Below are positions 1-12,663 of a DNA stretch of 64,000 nucleotides, one piece after another. The stretch covers positions 229,269 through 293,268 of the forward strand of contig QKWP01000423.1 in assembly GCA_003550325.1 (NCBI GenBank). The letters run 5' to 3'. Below the pieces are notes generated by a model. The model had not been told where the DNA came from, searched no databases, and worked only from the letters and a program-made list of their open reading frames with translations. The translations under genes were made by a program, and so were the position numbers. Position 1 is the first letter of the stretch. Each line of letters begins with the position of its first letter. This DNA is from Gigaspora rosea (Eukaryota; Glomeromycota; Glomeromycetes; Diversisporales; Gigasporaceae).

Positions 1-46
1 TACACCTGAAATTGGTTTGATTTATATTAAACCAATTTCAGGTGTA
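1..46. repeat. Perfect inverted repeat at the window edge
   Basis: The first 46 bases form a hairpin: an arm reading tacacctgaaattggttt and its reverse complement, separated by a short AT loop. It may be a tiny foldback or the end of an element that starts before the window. No target duplication can be checked because the left flank is missing. Confidence 0.7.
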
Positions 47-576
47 TTACCTATTTGATAGCCCATTTTCTTATGACACTATGATTGGATTTTTATGATT
101 TTTGGCTCATTGGAATCAGCTTAAAGAAACAAACAGTTTGGTAGTAAAATTATTTAAAATGGACTAGTAGATCAAAAAATTATTTAGCTTTAAAGTTTTA
201 AAAAAATAAGTTTTTTTATAAATTCCAAAAATCGGAGCATATGTACAACAAATACTTTAAGTTTATAATATAATCTGTTAAATAATAATATATACAAACA
301 TTTTTAAATATTGCTACTATAAAATATTGTATTTATAAACTACTTATAGCCTAAATATAATAAAAAAAAGTAGAGTTTGAAATATTAGTTCCAAAAATAT
401 AGTACTTTTTTATTTCTAGAAAACTAAGTAGAACTAGTTAAGACAAAATTTTGCAACTTTTACTTGCTAATTGCTTAGGTTGTCAGAGCACCTTCCAACT
501 TTTCAAAACTTTTACTTCTTATTTAGTTTTTAAAACTATTGCATCTAACTGCATCTTACATCAGCAAATTTATAAT
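47..576. other. AT-rich sequence, nothing recognised
   Basis: No reading frame, repeat family or RNA gene is visible. It is simple AT-rich DNA with short A and T runs. Confidence 0.5.
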
Positions 577-860
577 AGCGTAATCTTACGTAAGGTCTTA
601 TGAATCGTAATATAAGCAAAATATTATGTAATATATTTCGAAATATTTCGAAATATCAATATTTCGAAATATTACGAAAGTAATTCGAAATATTTCAAAA
701 TATATTATAAAATATTTTGAACTCTTTCAAAATATATTACAAAATATTTCAGAACCCTTTCAAAATATTTTAGGAATAGAAAACCATACTGGATCAGTAG
801 ATCTGTAACCTGGATCACGCATTAGACTGATTTTTCGAAATAGTTCGAAATAGTTCAATG
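577..860. repeat. TTTCGAAATA short-motif repeat region
   Basis: The motif ATTTCGAAATA and close variants (TTTCAAAATA, TTACGAAAG) recur about ten times. Similar motif clusters lie at 26,020-26,110, just beyond the right end of the 22-kb hAT-bounded block, in roughly inverted order. The segment may therefore be part of the DNA that the block was inserted into. Confidence 0.5.
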
Positions 861-879
861 ATGTTCAAATTCTGTACTA

Positions 880-1640
880 CAAGATCAGATTAGATCTTTT
901 GTTTTTAATTAGATCTTTTATTTTGTTTTTTTTCACTTTTTTTTTATTTTGTTTTTTATTTTCATTTTATTTTTTGTTTTTGTTTTGTTTTATTAGTTTT
1001 TTTCATTTTTTTTTATTTATTATTTTTTAATTTTTTTATTTTATTTTTATTTTAGCACTTTACAAGAAAAACAAACACTTTTCGAAACCTTATACATGTC
1101 AACTACAACTTCTGACACTTTTAAGAACACTCTTTAAATTTTCAGAAAAGCTTCTTTAGAGAAATGGCTACAAGTTTTCACAAGTTTTTGCAAGTTCTTG
1201 CAAGGCTTTGCTTCATTTATTTTTTCGTTTCATGTTCTTTGTTTTTGTTTTTTTTTGGTTTATTTTTAAAATTTTTTTTATTAATTTATTTCATTTCGGC
1301 ACTTTGCGAGAACAGAACCCTTACTTCCTAGCACTTTGCAGAAAACAACTCGGACTTTTTCAGCACTTTGCGACTTTTTTGGCATTTTGCAAGAAACTTT
1401 TGCAATTTCAAAATTTGCAAGAACGTGAACTTTTACTTTAGAGAAATAAAGATTTGGGACTTTGTTTATTTTTTTTATTAGACTTTTTGTTTTTTTTTAA
1501 TTTTTTTTACTTATTTTTTTAATTTTTAATTTATTTTATTTATTTCAAACTTTTTCGACACTTTGCGACTTTTCTGGCACTTTCTCTGGCACTTTGCAAG
1601 AATATACTAGATTTTTCTAGTGATTTGCAAGAATATCAAC
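880..1640. repeat. T-rich low complexity with GCACTTTGC mini-repeats
   Basis: Long T runs alternate with about seven copies of a short unit reading GCACTTTGC followed by A/G-A/G-A-A, between about 1,050 and 1,640. The 77-codon open frame at 1,208-1,441 is mostly Phe and Leu and follows from the T-richness, so it is not called as a gene. Confidence 0.5.
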
Positions 1641-2389
1641 ACTTCTGAAAAATGGTTTTTTATTTTATTTTCACTTTGAAGTATTTAGAAAAGAGAGTGA
1701 AATGTCATTATAGCCAAAACAAAAAAAGTAGTCAAAGCAAAGACAATAGACAACAAAGAAGCGAAGATAATAGCTAACTGTGGGGTGAGCGAAAATAGGT
1801 GTGTAGGGCTAGTTTTTTTGTATATAGTAATAGAATTAGATGCGATGAAGTGCGAAAGTATTTAAAATAATATGTAATAATGTAAAAATAATACTGTAAA
1901 GAATGTATAATAATTAAAATATAATATATAATAAAATATGTAATATTGTCAAAAATTTTTAAATATAATTAAAAATATAATAATAAATAAAAGAGTAGTC
2001 TTATCATAGACCCGGGGTTTACACTAATAACCTAAACCCCAAAGAGGTCTACATTAAGACAATTAATTTAATCCTAGACCCCATATCTAACCAATCAAAT
2101 TTAATCACATGACAAATATAAATTTGGCAGTGACCCTCGCCATGCTGACCCCATGATCGGCCAATCAAATTCGGACACATGACCGATAGTTCATCAAAAA
2201 AAAAGAAAGTCTCCAGACACCATATTTTTATAACAAAAATACAAAAAAATAAAAAAAATTTTTAAAAAAAATTTTATTTATAAGGTTTAAATTCGATCAC
2301 GAGATACCAAAATTTCCAAGTCTTTTACATGAAATTACCTAATTTTTTTTTTTTTATGTTTTTTAGGGACAGAATTGAACACAAAAAAA
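1641..2389. other. Intergenic sequence without a recognised gene
   Basis: Mixed AT-rich sequence. At 2,010-2,200 it is less AT-rich and contains repeated words such as gaccc and ccaatcaaatt, the latter twice about 70 bp apart, suggesting an old small repeat. No gene or terminal repeat was identified. Confidence 0.4.
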
Positions 2390-2740
2390 ACGAGCGCACC
2401 CAAAGCAACGCACGACACCAATATATGGCGCACCCAAAACAACGCACAACACCAAAATTTTTCAAGCTTTTTACACGAAATTACATATTTTTTTTATTAT
2501 ACTGTTATAAAAAAAAGGACAGAATCGAATACAAAAGAAACGACTATATATGGCACACCCAAAACAACGCACAACACCAAGAAATGACGATACACAGCAC
2601 CCAAAGCAACGCACAGCACCAAGAAATGACGTATACAGCAACTACAACACCAAGAAACGATGATATACGGCACACCCGAAGCAGCGGCAAAACACCAAGA
2701 AATGACGATACACAGCACCAAAAAAACGACCACACTATTG
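2390..2740. repeat. AC-rich minisatellite
   Basis: Degenerate tandem units contain CAACACCAAGAAATGACG, CACCCAAAGCAACGCA and similar words at a spacing of roughly 45-50 bp. The strand is almost free of T, which is why open frames occur on both strands here (for example 2,329-2,784). These are judged by-products of composition. The reverse complement resembles the TCGTTGGTG-rich islands at 5.4-7.2, 47.3-47.6 and 57.9-58.6 kb. Confidence 0.55.
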
Positions 2741-2979
2741 AAATCGAAGACGATGCGAACATAAACGATAGCAGCACAATATAAAGTAAAAACTAGTTAA
2801 TATACTAGTATAAAAAAAAAACAAAGAAAACAACAAGACAACTCACCTAACAGAGAAATATGAGGCCAACTAACATAAAAACTTACAAGACCACCTAACA
2901 AAAGAACGCCTTCCACGAACCCAACGAAACGAAACAAGGCCTATATAAGAAGAACATCTAAAAAAGTAAAAAGAATTAT

Positions 2980-3351
2980 TAATTTCGAATATCAAAAAAA
3001 AAAACAGAATCATTCCAGAAAACACACGAAGCCACGCGAACGGAAAAATGTGCAAGACCACCTACCGGAGAAACATACAAGACCACTCACCCGAAAAACG
3101 TACGAGAACACTATTCACAAGTCGAAGAAACGTATTACTCCAAAAGAACGCCGAAGAGCCACAGACGACCATTCTACAAGAGTTACGCAAGACCACTCCT
3201 CCCATTAGCGACAACACCAACGACGACAATTGAGACGACACCAACGACGACACCTGCTACGACACCAACAACGACACCTGCGACGAAACCTGCGATGACA
3301 CCAACGACGGTAGCTAAAAAAGAAAAAGAAAAAAAAGTTAAACCAAAATAA
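2980..3351 (+). other. Open frame without ATG, Thr/Pro-rich tail with Lys-rich end
   Basis: One frame is open for about 120 codons up to a TAA at 3,349-3,351. Its last third reads as TTPTTTPA-type repeats followed by a basic tail (KKEKEKKVKPK). There is no in-frame ATG before the repeat and no recognised domain. It could be the 3' exon of a decayed mucin-like gene. It could equally be a chance frame, because this AC-rich strand rarely makes stop codons, and I favour the latter. The microsatellite core is 3,205-3,310. Confidence 0.2.
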
Positions 3352-3622
3352 ACAAAAAAAAACAAACGAAAGAAAAAAAAAAGAAAAAAAACTTATCTTG
3401 ATGATCTTATGCATATAGGGGTGCACGGGCATAGGTTAAAGATTTTCTATAAAAAAAATTTTAATATAAACCTCTATGAGGTTTATATTATTTAACGTAA
3501 AGCCTGGGTCTAGGCTAAGGTTTTTCTAAATAAAAAAATATAAAATTTTATATTAAATTGCGAAACCTTGTGAAATATTGCGAAAACCTGTAAAAAAGCA
3601 TGATTATATAAATATGTATATC

Positions 3623-4610
3623 AGTGTTGGTCACTGGAATGGTCCAGTGAGAATCACTGGAACTAGAAGATCATTGGACTTAACTGGATAGAATTGGAAA
3701 TGTATTAGTTTCCAGTGGTCCAATATTACTGGACTCTTTCAGTAAGGATTTTTGGGTTACTGGATGGAGCTTTCAATAATGTCTAGTGACTTCTAGTGGT
3801 TCCAGTAATATAAAAAATATATATTGATATATTATTTTCTATAACTTTTTATTCAGACATATTGACTCTTTCGTATATTGTATAAAATATAGTGTATTAC
3901 TGGTCAAATTTTTTAATATGAAAGGCCAATATTAAGAAGATTATAGCCGATATGTAACAAAACAACCATTATAAAATCGGGTAAAAGATATTCGACTAAT
4001 TAATATAACCATATAAATATCTGCCATCCAATATCTTGTTGGCATATTTTTTTTTAATATACTAGAAATCGGACCAATGTAAGTCCGGAGCATAAATTAT
4101 ACTATATAAAGTTAATTAATTGCTTCTTATAATTTAACTAATTTAACTATAATTTTGGTACTTATAAAATTTTATAAACTATTTAGTATTAATACTGTAT
4201 GTTAGGGGGTAAAAGTACTCTAAACTATATAAATTCCAATCACGAGAAAGTTCTCCTATATGGTTTTGCGTGACAACATCGCGCAGTTACTTATTTAATA
4301 AGTTAGTTACTCTAAAGTGTATAAATAAGGTACCCGGGAAATTAATTTAAATCAGCCAATTATAAGAATGTCTGTTACCATATTTTAATCAATACCAGTT
4401 TTGTTGTTCAAAACAGGCATGCAATCACGCATCACACGCCTGGACAGACAAAAAATTTCCAAATTACGTTATTGACATATTTGTATATAATAAATTAGGG
4501 GATGCATCAAAAAAAATTTTTTCATGATCAAAATACATCAAAAACGCAACTTTTGTATCAAATAGTGTGTAAAAATTGAGTGATCGTCGCTACGCTCCGG
4601 ACAATAAACC
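3623..4610. other. Left subterminal DNA of the outer hAT block
   Basis: 3,622-3,800 holds the CCAGT/ACTGG words. Further right is AT-rich DNA without genes. At 4,202 a 20-base word, ttagggggtaaaagtactct, begins that recurs inverted at about 32,700-32,724, so it is probably the end of another dispersed element. Confidence 0.4.
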
Positions 4611-4793
4611 AAAAAAAGGCTGATATTATTAAGGTTGATATAACAACTAAATATCGGCTTACGATATAAACCGATATTCTAATGAATAGCTACATTATGA
4701 GAAGATATAATACTGAGTAGTTAAACTGTTAATTATAATCAAAATTTATGCTGATGTTTTATTATTTTACGTTGATATATAATGATAAATTGG

Positions 4794-5102
4794 TGATATT
4801 ATATACTTCTTAAAGATATATTGCCGATTCTATTAATTTATTTTTTTAAACTAAATTTAAGCCAATATTTGGTTGATTGATTTATTTTTCTATTTTCGTT
4901 TTCTGATATATTTCTGATTATATATATTAATAGAAGATATTTTACTGATTTTATTAATTATCTCTATTAAGCCGATATATTATGATATATACTAATATAT
5001 TTATGATATTATATATTATGTGAAGATATTTAACAGATTCTATTAATTTATTTTTTTAAACTAAATATAAGCTGATATTTGGTTGATTGATTTATTTTTC
5101 TA
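4794..5102 (+). repeat. Two ~100-bp direct repeats, spacing 212 bp
   Basis: The segments 4,794-4,892 and 5,006-5,102 share a long near-identical stretch including attctattaatttattt and gatatttggttgattgat. The sequence between them is rich in GATAT. No coding content is seen. Confidence 0.6.
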
Positions 5103-7300
5103 ACATTCTCCCGAACTTATTTTCGAATTCCATGAGAATGTTCAAATTGTTTGTTGAATGCTTCGTGTCTTCGAAATAAGTGATACAATTAATCACTAAT
5201 ATAAATTTTTCGTGGATCTGATTCCTAGTTTGGTCACAAGTTATAGTCAGTCATGATTATAGTACTAGTCACTACATTACACTAGAAGATCATGTGTAAT
5301 ATTAAAATTAAAAAATTTTTCCGGTTTATATAACTCTTTTTTTTTTTATATATATAGGGCATCGAACTTAAAACTGTCATCGTTTTAAGAGTTCATAGAC
5401 TTCTTCATCATAGACGGTGTAAATGTCTTTGTTGGTTATTCATTTCAGTGTTGACATTTTTTGGTGTTTTCTTTCGCATTTGGACTTTCTAAGTTCGTCG
5501 TTGGTATTGTTTTACATTGTCGAGGTAGGTGTTGTTTTTTTTTAGTATTCGTCTTTTTCTCTGTTATATTGCTACAAGGTTTTTCATCTATGTAGTTCTT
5601 TGTTCTTTAGGTTTCGTTTCAGCATTCTTCTTGACGTTAATTTGTGGGGTTTTCGATCATTTGACTTTTCGTGGATTCGGTTACTTAGAGTAGCTTCGTG
5701 GGTCTTGGTCCGATTCTTTATTGGTACAAGGTGGTCGTGGTCTTATAAAATATTTATTCTGTTAAATAATTATTTTGCTAGATGTTGGACATTTTCTTGG
5801 GTTCGAATTTATGCGTTGGTTTGCTAAATCAATATAACAATTAGGGGTTCCTGGTCCAAATTTAGGCCTTAGTCCTTTATTCTTCGTTCGTAGGATCTTA
5901 GTGCTTGAACCTTATACTAGGATGATGAGAAGCACTTGTCATTGAATCAGAGTTGGAGTCGCAGTACTTAGCAAGATCTTCGTTGGGACCTTTTCTAGGT
6001 CTGAAACTTAGCACTAGGCCTTTCGAAAATATTGGAGATTCTTCTTGCGTTTTGGTCGACTTTGAGATAAATATAGGTTTTTGCTCATTGATTTGTATTT
6101 TGCATAAATAACACTAAAATATAATTTTTTTTTTTAATGATCGACTTAATTTCCTTTGTCTTGGCCATTCGCATTATTTTGGAAGTCTTTAGAATGGTAC
6201 TACACTACTTTCTTTGGGCTCTGGGTTTGAAAAATATGTATAAATCTTCATTCATTTCTTCTCTTGGTTTTATTTGGATATGCTTCTAACTAATTCTTGG
6301 TCTTGCTTTTCAGATTCAGGACTCTTTAATTAATTCTTTTTTGGTCTTGATCGAAGGTACTAGCGGATTGAATTTATCAAATCTTTTGAGGCAAGGGTTG
6401 TCGAATTGGAATTAGTAACAGTGAATCTTGGAAAAAGAAAATTCTTGGTCAGGTTCTTCTCTTGTTTCCCTCATAGCGATGATGGTAAAATTTCCATTTT
6501 TGTGCAAGGGTCGGGTCATCTTTTTGCATGAACTTTTTTTTTGTAAATTTTCTTATGTGTGTATAATTTCTTTATCACACTAAGTATCATTGACCGGTAT
6601 TTCTTTTGAGTGCTATATTCTTGGGATTGGTGGTATGAGTTAGACCCAGCTAGTATGTTCTTGACCGATTAGAAGTTTGGATCAGGAAAGTCACTGTTGT
6701 AACCAACTTGCTGGTGTTATATGGATTGTCCGGATATCAGATAAGTATTTGTTATTTTCTTTATCTTCTTTTTTTTTATTTGAAATATTATTTTAACTAA
6801 TTCTTTCTTTTCTTGTTTCAGGAATTAGGTTCTTTTATTGATCAACTTTTTTAGGGCTAAAAAAGGGTCTTGAGTATAGAATTCAATTCAGGTTCTTTGT
6901 TCCATTCGTAATGATGATGATAGAGTTCTGTTCTTTTTCGTTTAAAGATCTGGGACGTGTCTTTTCACTTAAAACTTTCTCTCTTTTTTTTTTCTATAGA
7001 GTAAATTCGGTTCAGCGAATTATGTGATGAAGCCATGATCTCGAAACTTCGGATGGGTTAAGATTTTGGAACTGAGGGTAGTGTAATTGGAATTTTAGCG
7101 ATCTTGGAATGTTGGTATTTGGGCTTCAGGACTTTGGTAGATTCGCAATCTTGCTGGATTTCAAATTTTTGTAAATTTGAAATGTATTAGGACCGAATTC
7201 TTAGTAAAGTTGGGTATCGTACGTTGTTATAAAGGTTTTCAATTTAGGATTAGGGAGCGGGGTTGAAAGTAAAAAAAGGAAAAAAGGACGCAAAAAAAAT
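5103..7300 (+). other. GT-rich, lower-AT island with intron-like signals, no open frame
   Basis: This 2.2-kb stretch differs from its surroundings: it is rich in G and T on the plus strand with recurring TTCGT/TCGTTGG words. Two places look like 3' ends of fungal introns: a CTAAC/CTAAT branch-like word followed by a pyrimidine tract and CAG, at about 6,289-6,313 and 6,797-6,822. The segments following these two sites resemble each other (a TTCAGGTTCTT word then an ATGATG-rich word). Reading frames are broken everywhere on both strands. It may be a decayed spliced gene or a transcribed repeat. Product unknown. Confidence 0.3.
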
Positions 7301-7516
7301 ATAATAAAAAGAAAGCAAAAAGATCAAAAAGAAGGCGATAAATTAGTTTTTTTATTATATGTATTTGATATTGTGTTTTTTAATTTTAAAATAGCGTTTT
7401 TATCAGAATATAACAATATTTAATATATAATCAGTAAAATAATATAAATATTAGCCAATCGGCCAATGTGTATATAAATGTAATTAGTAGTTAAATAGCA
7501 ATTGTACAAATATTAT

Positions 7517-7613
7517 CAACTATCGCCTTTGGCGATAGCAGACCAATAGACTATAGACTTTAAAATTCAGTTTAAGCCTATAGCCTATCGGTCTGCTATC
7601 ACCAAAGGCAATA
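7517..7613. repeat. Imperfect palindrome (GTCTGCTATCRCC family)
   Basis: The left arm contains atcgcctttggcgatagcag and the right arm its inverse (ctgctatcaccaaaggcaat) around an AT-rich centre. A related word, gtctgctatcaccaaa, occurs at about 43,300, so this is probably a small dispersed foldback element. Confidence 0.5.
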
Positions 7614-7732
7614 TCTTATTAATAATAAAAAGATGATATATAATATCAGTAAAATATACTTTAAATTTTAAGAACCAATTACTATGAGTTTTTTAAATAT
7701 ATAACTAATAATATTAAAAATCTCTAACTATC

Positions 7733-7825
7733 GGCTAAATATTATTCAAATATCAGCCAAATCTTATTCAATATCGGCCAAATATTATTCAAATATTGGC
7801 CAGATATTATTCAAATATCGACCAA
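7733..7825 (+). repeat. Four short direct repeats of an ATATCGGCCAAATATTATTC unit
   Basis: About four ~22-bp units carry small changes (atcggctaa, atcagccaa, atcggccaa, attggccag). They lie in the GATAT-rich DNA into which the two twin hAT elements were inserted. Confidence 0.5.
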
Positions 7826-8768
7826 AATTGTTCTAAAGAATAAAGACGATATGTTAAAGACTAATTAATCATTCAAAAATATAACCAATATATCAGTACA
7901 ATATCGTATAAATTATGAAAAAAATTTTGTAAAATAGCCAATACAATATCTTCTTATAGTTTATCTAATCGTGAATTTATCACCAAAATATCAATCTAAA
8001 TATCTGCCTTGTACCTTCTTTATAATTTCACTAATCTTCATACGGATATATGAATATTTTTTACCGACTTATAACCGATATGTAGGGTACGAAATGGGCC
8101 GGGCCGGGCCAGGCTTGACTAAAAAAAACCCAAGCCCGGAAAAAAATTTTGAGCCCAAGCCCGGCCCAGAAAAAAAAAAAGCCCGGAATAGTGGACCCGG
8201 GCCGGGTTTATTTTAAATTAGGTTGGCCCGGCCCGTAATTTATTATGGCAATTAATGATCTCTATAAAGAAACTTGTAATATGTGTAATCTAATGCTCTA
8301 ATTTTTTGCAATGCAACCAAAATTAAAAAAAGCTCTTAGATTAATTCATTTTCGTGCAAATAAATAGTAAATAGTCACTAACTCGAATATCTTATTTTAA
8401 ATACTTAGATCAAAAAAAAATTCTAAAACATTTAATATTCGAAAATTTAAAAGACTATATTTAGTAAATTTAGCCTTTAAGGCTTAAAAAAATCTTTTTT
8501 TATACAATTCTAAAATCTAATTATATAAAAAAAAAAGGATTCGCTCAAATTCTTTGCATTTCCGTCAAATTAACTGCCAAATATATCATTCAAAGACTTG
8601 ATTACTATAATCATCTTTGTTAACACTAATTCTATAATAAGAGTAATGACCAACTTGATGCTCTGCGATATCTTCTAATACAAACGTTTAAAAAGTTAGA
8701 AGCAAAGATTAGTTTAATTGCTTTAAATATTAAACAAAAATAGCTACTAGTTCTAACTCTATACCACT

Positions 8769-11150
8769 CTAGTATGTCCAGCCTTGTTCTTCTGCATATT
8801 TCAACCAATCTTGACCACAAATCAATGTCTCAATAGTTTCGGGATTAAGGTTAGATCAATAATCGTTGACAATTCTTCCTGCTGCACTAAACACCTGAAT
8901 AAATAACATATATTAACTTTAATTTATTAATAGTTGAATAATACAAAGGGAAAATAGGACCTTGATCATATAATTGAGGTCCTATTTTCCCTTTTTTTTT
9001 TTTAGCATAACAGGAATTTACTTACCGATTCGGAAGCAACAGAAGTTACTGGGACCGCAAGAATATCTCTTGCCATAAAAGCAACAGAAGGATACCTTTG
9101 TTCATTTTCTTTCCACCAAATTAAAATATCAAATGGTTCCGAGCTAGAGTGAGGGTGAAGTGGATCGGTAAGATATCGGTCAAACTCATCTATTTCATTA
9201 ATTACACTAATTTGATTTGCTGCAATATATCGGTCGAAGTCTTGCATTAATTCATCATCTTGTGAATTAAAATTAGAGTAACTATAATAATTATTAGAAG
9301 CACCCGAATCTTGAATATACGTTGATCTATAAATCGTCATAGCTCTGTATAAAATAAATTGTTATTAAATTATAATAATTTATATTTAAAAAATACTAAA
9401 TTAACTACCTTCGTTTAATAAAATCAAGCTTGTCCTCAGCCTCAGTAAACGACAAGTGCATCTTATACTTAAAAATGTGAGTTAGTAAAGACAATTTATA
9501 TCAAGGATCCAATATTGACGCAATACAGTGCACATTACCAGTATCCGTCCAGTATTTATCAAACTTGGATTCCATTAGTACGACCATTTGACAAATAAAA
9601 GAATCTATGTTATTAGCGTGTTTCTCAAGATGTAATTTAATTTTTATAAGATGAGGAAGAAAAATATTGGCTGTTGGATACGAGCTTCCAGATATGATAT
9701 TCATAACTATATCCAAATAACTAGTTAATATACATTTTTAGCAAATTTATTATTATATTTGTGCGAAATAACGCCTGTGGGCATTATTTCACACAAATGC
9801 AGTAGAAATTTACTATTACCTTTGTAAAAAGGTTTTAAAAAATTCGAAATGATCTTAGCTTTCTGCCAGTCTTCTTCAGAAGGCATGATTTGCTCAAAAC
9901 TAGCATCTTGCAATGCAAGATGTTCAAAAACTCGTTTGTATGGAATTGTAGATATTAGCATAAAGTAAACTGAATTCCAACGAGTCGGCACGTCGAGGGC
10001 TAGTCTTTGGCTTGTTGCAAGTTCGGAGCAGCATCCAACAATCGCATCTTCAAAATTTTGTAACCGGGACTGCGAACTATGGATCCATTTTGTGCATTCT
10101 CTAATTTTGCTAACAATGCCTTTAACCATTTTTAGTCTATCGTTTACAATAAGATTTATTATATGGGCACAGCATCATTGATGCAGTAAACTTCCTCCAG
10201 CCACAAGCATGTTTTGCCTATCAAGTTCGTATCTCAAATTAGTAATCGCAGCATCATTGCTGGTTGCGTTGTCCATAGTAATTGCTAGAGTTCGTGACAT
10301 TATATTCCAATCATTAAAACATTTTAAAAGAGTTTCACTAATGGCAACTCCGGTATGTGGTGTGGGAATTAATTTGAACAATATAACTAATTTTTGAAGC
10401 TTCCAACATCTATCTATAAAATGACAAGTAACAACCATGTATCCCAAAGTTTGGTTCGATGTCCATAGGTCGGTTGTATAACTTAGTCGTCTGGGAGCCT
10501 CTTCTATCATTGTACAAACCTTCACTTTAAGTTTTTCAACAATATCCATGCAATTATCATGTACTGTTTTTTCACATACTACTTTATATTTTGGTTGTAA
10601 GTTTTTAATAAACTTTAGGAATCCTTTGTGTTCAACTATGCGAAACGAATATGCATGTCTAATAATCATTTCGGTCATATCTTGTCGACTCTTTTCTTGT
10701 GAAAACTTATAAGTGGTAAGATCTGATGCGGATAACTGCAATGTTTGTTATGATTCATTATTCAAATGTTTTTTACATTTTGTTTTTTTCATGTGCTGAA
10801 TTAAAGAGCTAGTACCTGTCTCATTATCGTGCTTTAGAACATTACTACAAATACATATATAATATAGATATTAACTGTTTTACAAAACTAATAAATGACA
10901 TTATAAAACAATAATTATTACGCTTTTGAGGATCATGATGTACAAAGTGGCCTTCTTTAAAGACCCATAATTCTACTCTTTTACGTTTTCCACTAGTAGT
11001 GGTTATTTCTAAATTTTCGTCAACAGTAGTTATTTCGGGACTTTTAGTAACAGTAGTTATTTCAGTGCTTTCATTAGTGGTGCTTATTTCAGAAATTTCG
11101 TTATTTGTGATTATTTCAAGACTTTTAGAATGAATACTTTGAGTTTCTAA
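8769..11150 (-). pseudogene. hAT transposase gene, copy 1, broken
   Basis: Reading leftwards it matches the gene in copy 2 exon for exon. A short acidic Ser/Thr-rich leader (around 10,990-11,150) and BED-type zinc finger are followed by the catalytic core with the CAHIINLIVNDRL block, the RWNSVYF block, then SGSSYPTAN and the SVASE...VFSAAG dimerisation region ending ICGQDWLKYAEEQGWTY. It has two extra in-frame stops that copy 2 lacks (a TAA for CAA just before 10,741 and a TGA for CGA just before 10,175). It shares with copy 2 a TGA within the dimerisation region after VNDY. The protein would bind TIRs and cut and paste the element; this copy cannot make a full protein. Confidence 0.85.
8945..8994. 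repeat. Perfect 18-bp-stem hairpin inside last intron, copy 1
   Basis: The arms AAAGGGAAAATAGGACCT and its inverse lie within the predicted last intron of the transposase gene. The same hairpin is present at 14,847-14,896 in copy 2, so it was there before the two copies separated. Confidence 0.75.
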
Positions 11151-11843
11151 TTAATAAATAATAATAGATTATTAACCTATTCGTATTTGTGAAATGAGCT
11201 TTATTTTACATACTGTAATTCATTTTTATATCAACTTATTTTTTAATACTTTCGAATACTATAACCTAATAAAAGAGCTCATTGTTAAATCCTAATTTTT
11301 ATACTTTTAAAATATAGAAATATACTTCTACAAAAGAACTCTCTTGAGTCGTATAAATTACCTTAAGTATACTTTTTTAGTGCCTTTATCCGGTCCGGTC
11401 CAAAAAGATATGAAGTTTTTTTTTTCTATTTAACTCGTCTAATTTTTTTAACTAACAGATAAGTACATATATATAGTATTTGCTTTATTGCGCACACCAA
11501 ACTTACTAACGGCTTTTTTAAAAAAATTAGCGACCAATGTTATACCTCTTACTCTACGTAGTTCCTCACTTAACAGCACCGCGAAGACTTGATATGTATT
11601 AACTCCCTTATAGTTAATATAGTACATGAACTTACATGTCTTTACACCAATCAAATTTGTCCAAAAAAAATTACAATAATACTAGGCCCATTGGGCCCAA
11701 CTGGGTATGAATATAAAAGCCCGATCCGGGCCTAGTACTTAGTGAGCCCAATTTAGGCCCGGCCCACAAGATTATGGGTTTAAAATTTTGAGTTCGATTT
11801 AGGCCCAAGCCTGGCCCGGCCCATCTCGTACCCTACCGATATG

Positions 11844-11941
11844 CAACAAATTTTCTTAAATTAGCAGCCTATCGGCCTATTTTGATCCCCTATCAATCTG
11901 CATCATATCGGCCTGCAATCTTCATAGACGATTTTTAGATG
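11844..11941. other. 98-bp spacer between the twin hAT elements
   Basis: Between the two flanking target duplications lies about 100 bp of GATAT/ATCGGCC-rich DNA of the same character as 7.4-8.07 kb. It is therefore the original target DNA. Confidence 0.6.
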
Positions 11942-12663
11942 ATATTAGGTAGGGTACGAGATGGGCCAGGCCAAACCAAGAAATTTGTGGGCCGGGCCGG
12001 GCTTGGGCCTAAATCGGGCTCAAAATTTTAAACCAATAATCTTGTGAGCCAGGCCTAAATTGGGCCCACTAAGTACTAGGCCCGGATCGGGCTTTTATAT
12101 TCATACCCGGTTGGGCCCAATGGGCCTAGTATTATAGTAATTTTTTTTGGACAAATTTGATTGGTGTAAAGACATGTAAGTTCATGTACTATATTAACTA
12201 TAAGGGAGTTAATACATATCAAGTCTTTGCGGTGCTGTTAAGTGAGGAACTATGTAGAGTAAGAGGTATAACATTGGTCGCTAATTTTTTTAAAAAAGCC
12301 GTTAGTAAGTTTGGTGTGCGCAATAAAGCAAATACTATATATATGTACTTATCTGTTAGTTAAAAAAATTAGACGAGTTAAATAGAAAAAAAAAACTTCA
12401 TATCTTTTTGGACCGGACCGGATAAAGGCACTAAAAAAGTATACTTAAGGTAATTTATACGACTCAAGAGAGTTCTTTTGTAGAAGTATATTTCTATATT
12501 TTAAAAGTATAAAAATTAGGATTTAACAATGAGCTCTTTTATTAGGTTATAGTATTCGAAAGTATTAAAAAATAAGTTGATATAAAAATGAATTACAGTA
12601 TGTAAAATAAAGCTCATTTCACAAATACGAATAGGTTAATAATCTATTATTATTTATTAATTA

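Larger units (their letters stand above)
8083..11835 (-). mobile_element. hAT transposon, copy 1 of an inverted pair
   Basis: A 3,753-bp element with TIRs beginning TAGGGTACGAAATGGGCC and GC-rich subterminal repeats of GGGCCGGGC type. It is flanked by a perfect 8-bp target duplication CCGATATG (8,075-8,082 and 11,836-11,843). It is nearly identical, in opposite orientation, to the element at 11,950-15,738. Different target duplications show that the two arrived by separate insertions rather than by inversion of one copy. The 68-codon open frame at 11,448-11,654, conserved in both copies, has no recognised domain. Confidence 0.9.

Noticed and set aside
2329-3253. Overlapping open frames on both strands at 2.3-3.25 kb as genes
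   Set aside because: The strand is nearly T-free and repetitive, so stops are rare by composition; frames are open on both strands at once and show no domain.
12157-12363. 68-codon frame conserved in both twin hATs (also 11,448-11,654) as an accessory gene
   Set aside because: Conservation follows from the recent common origin of the copies. No recognised domain, and it lies between the TIR and the first transposase exon. Could be 5' UTR.
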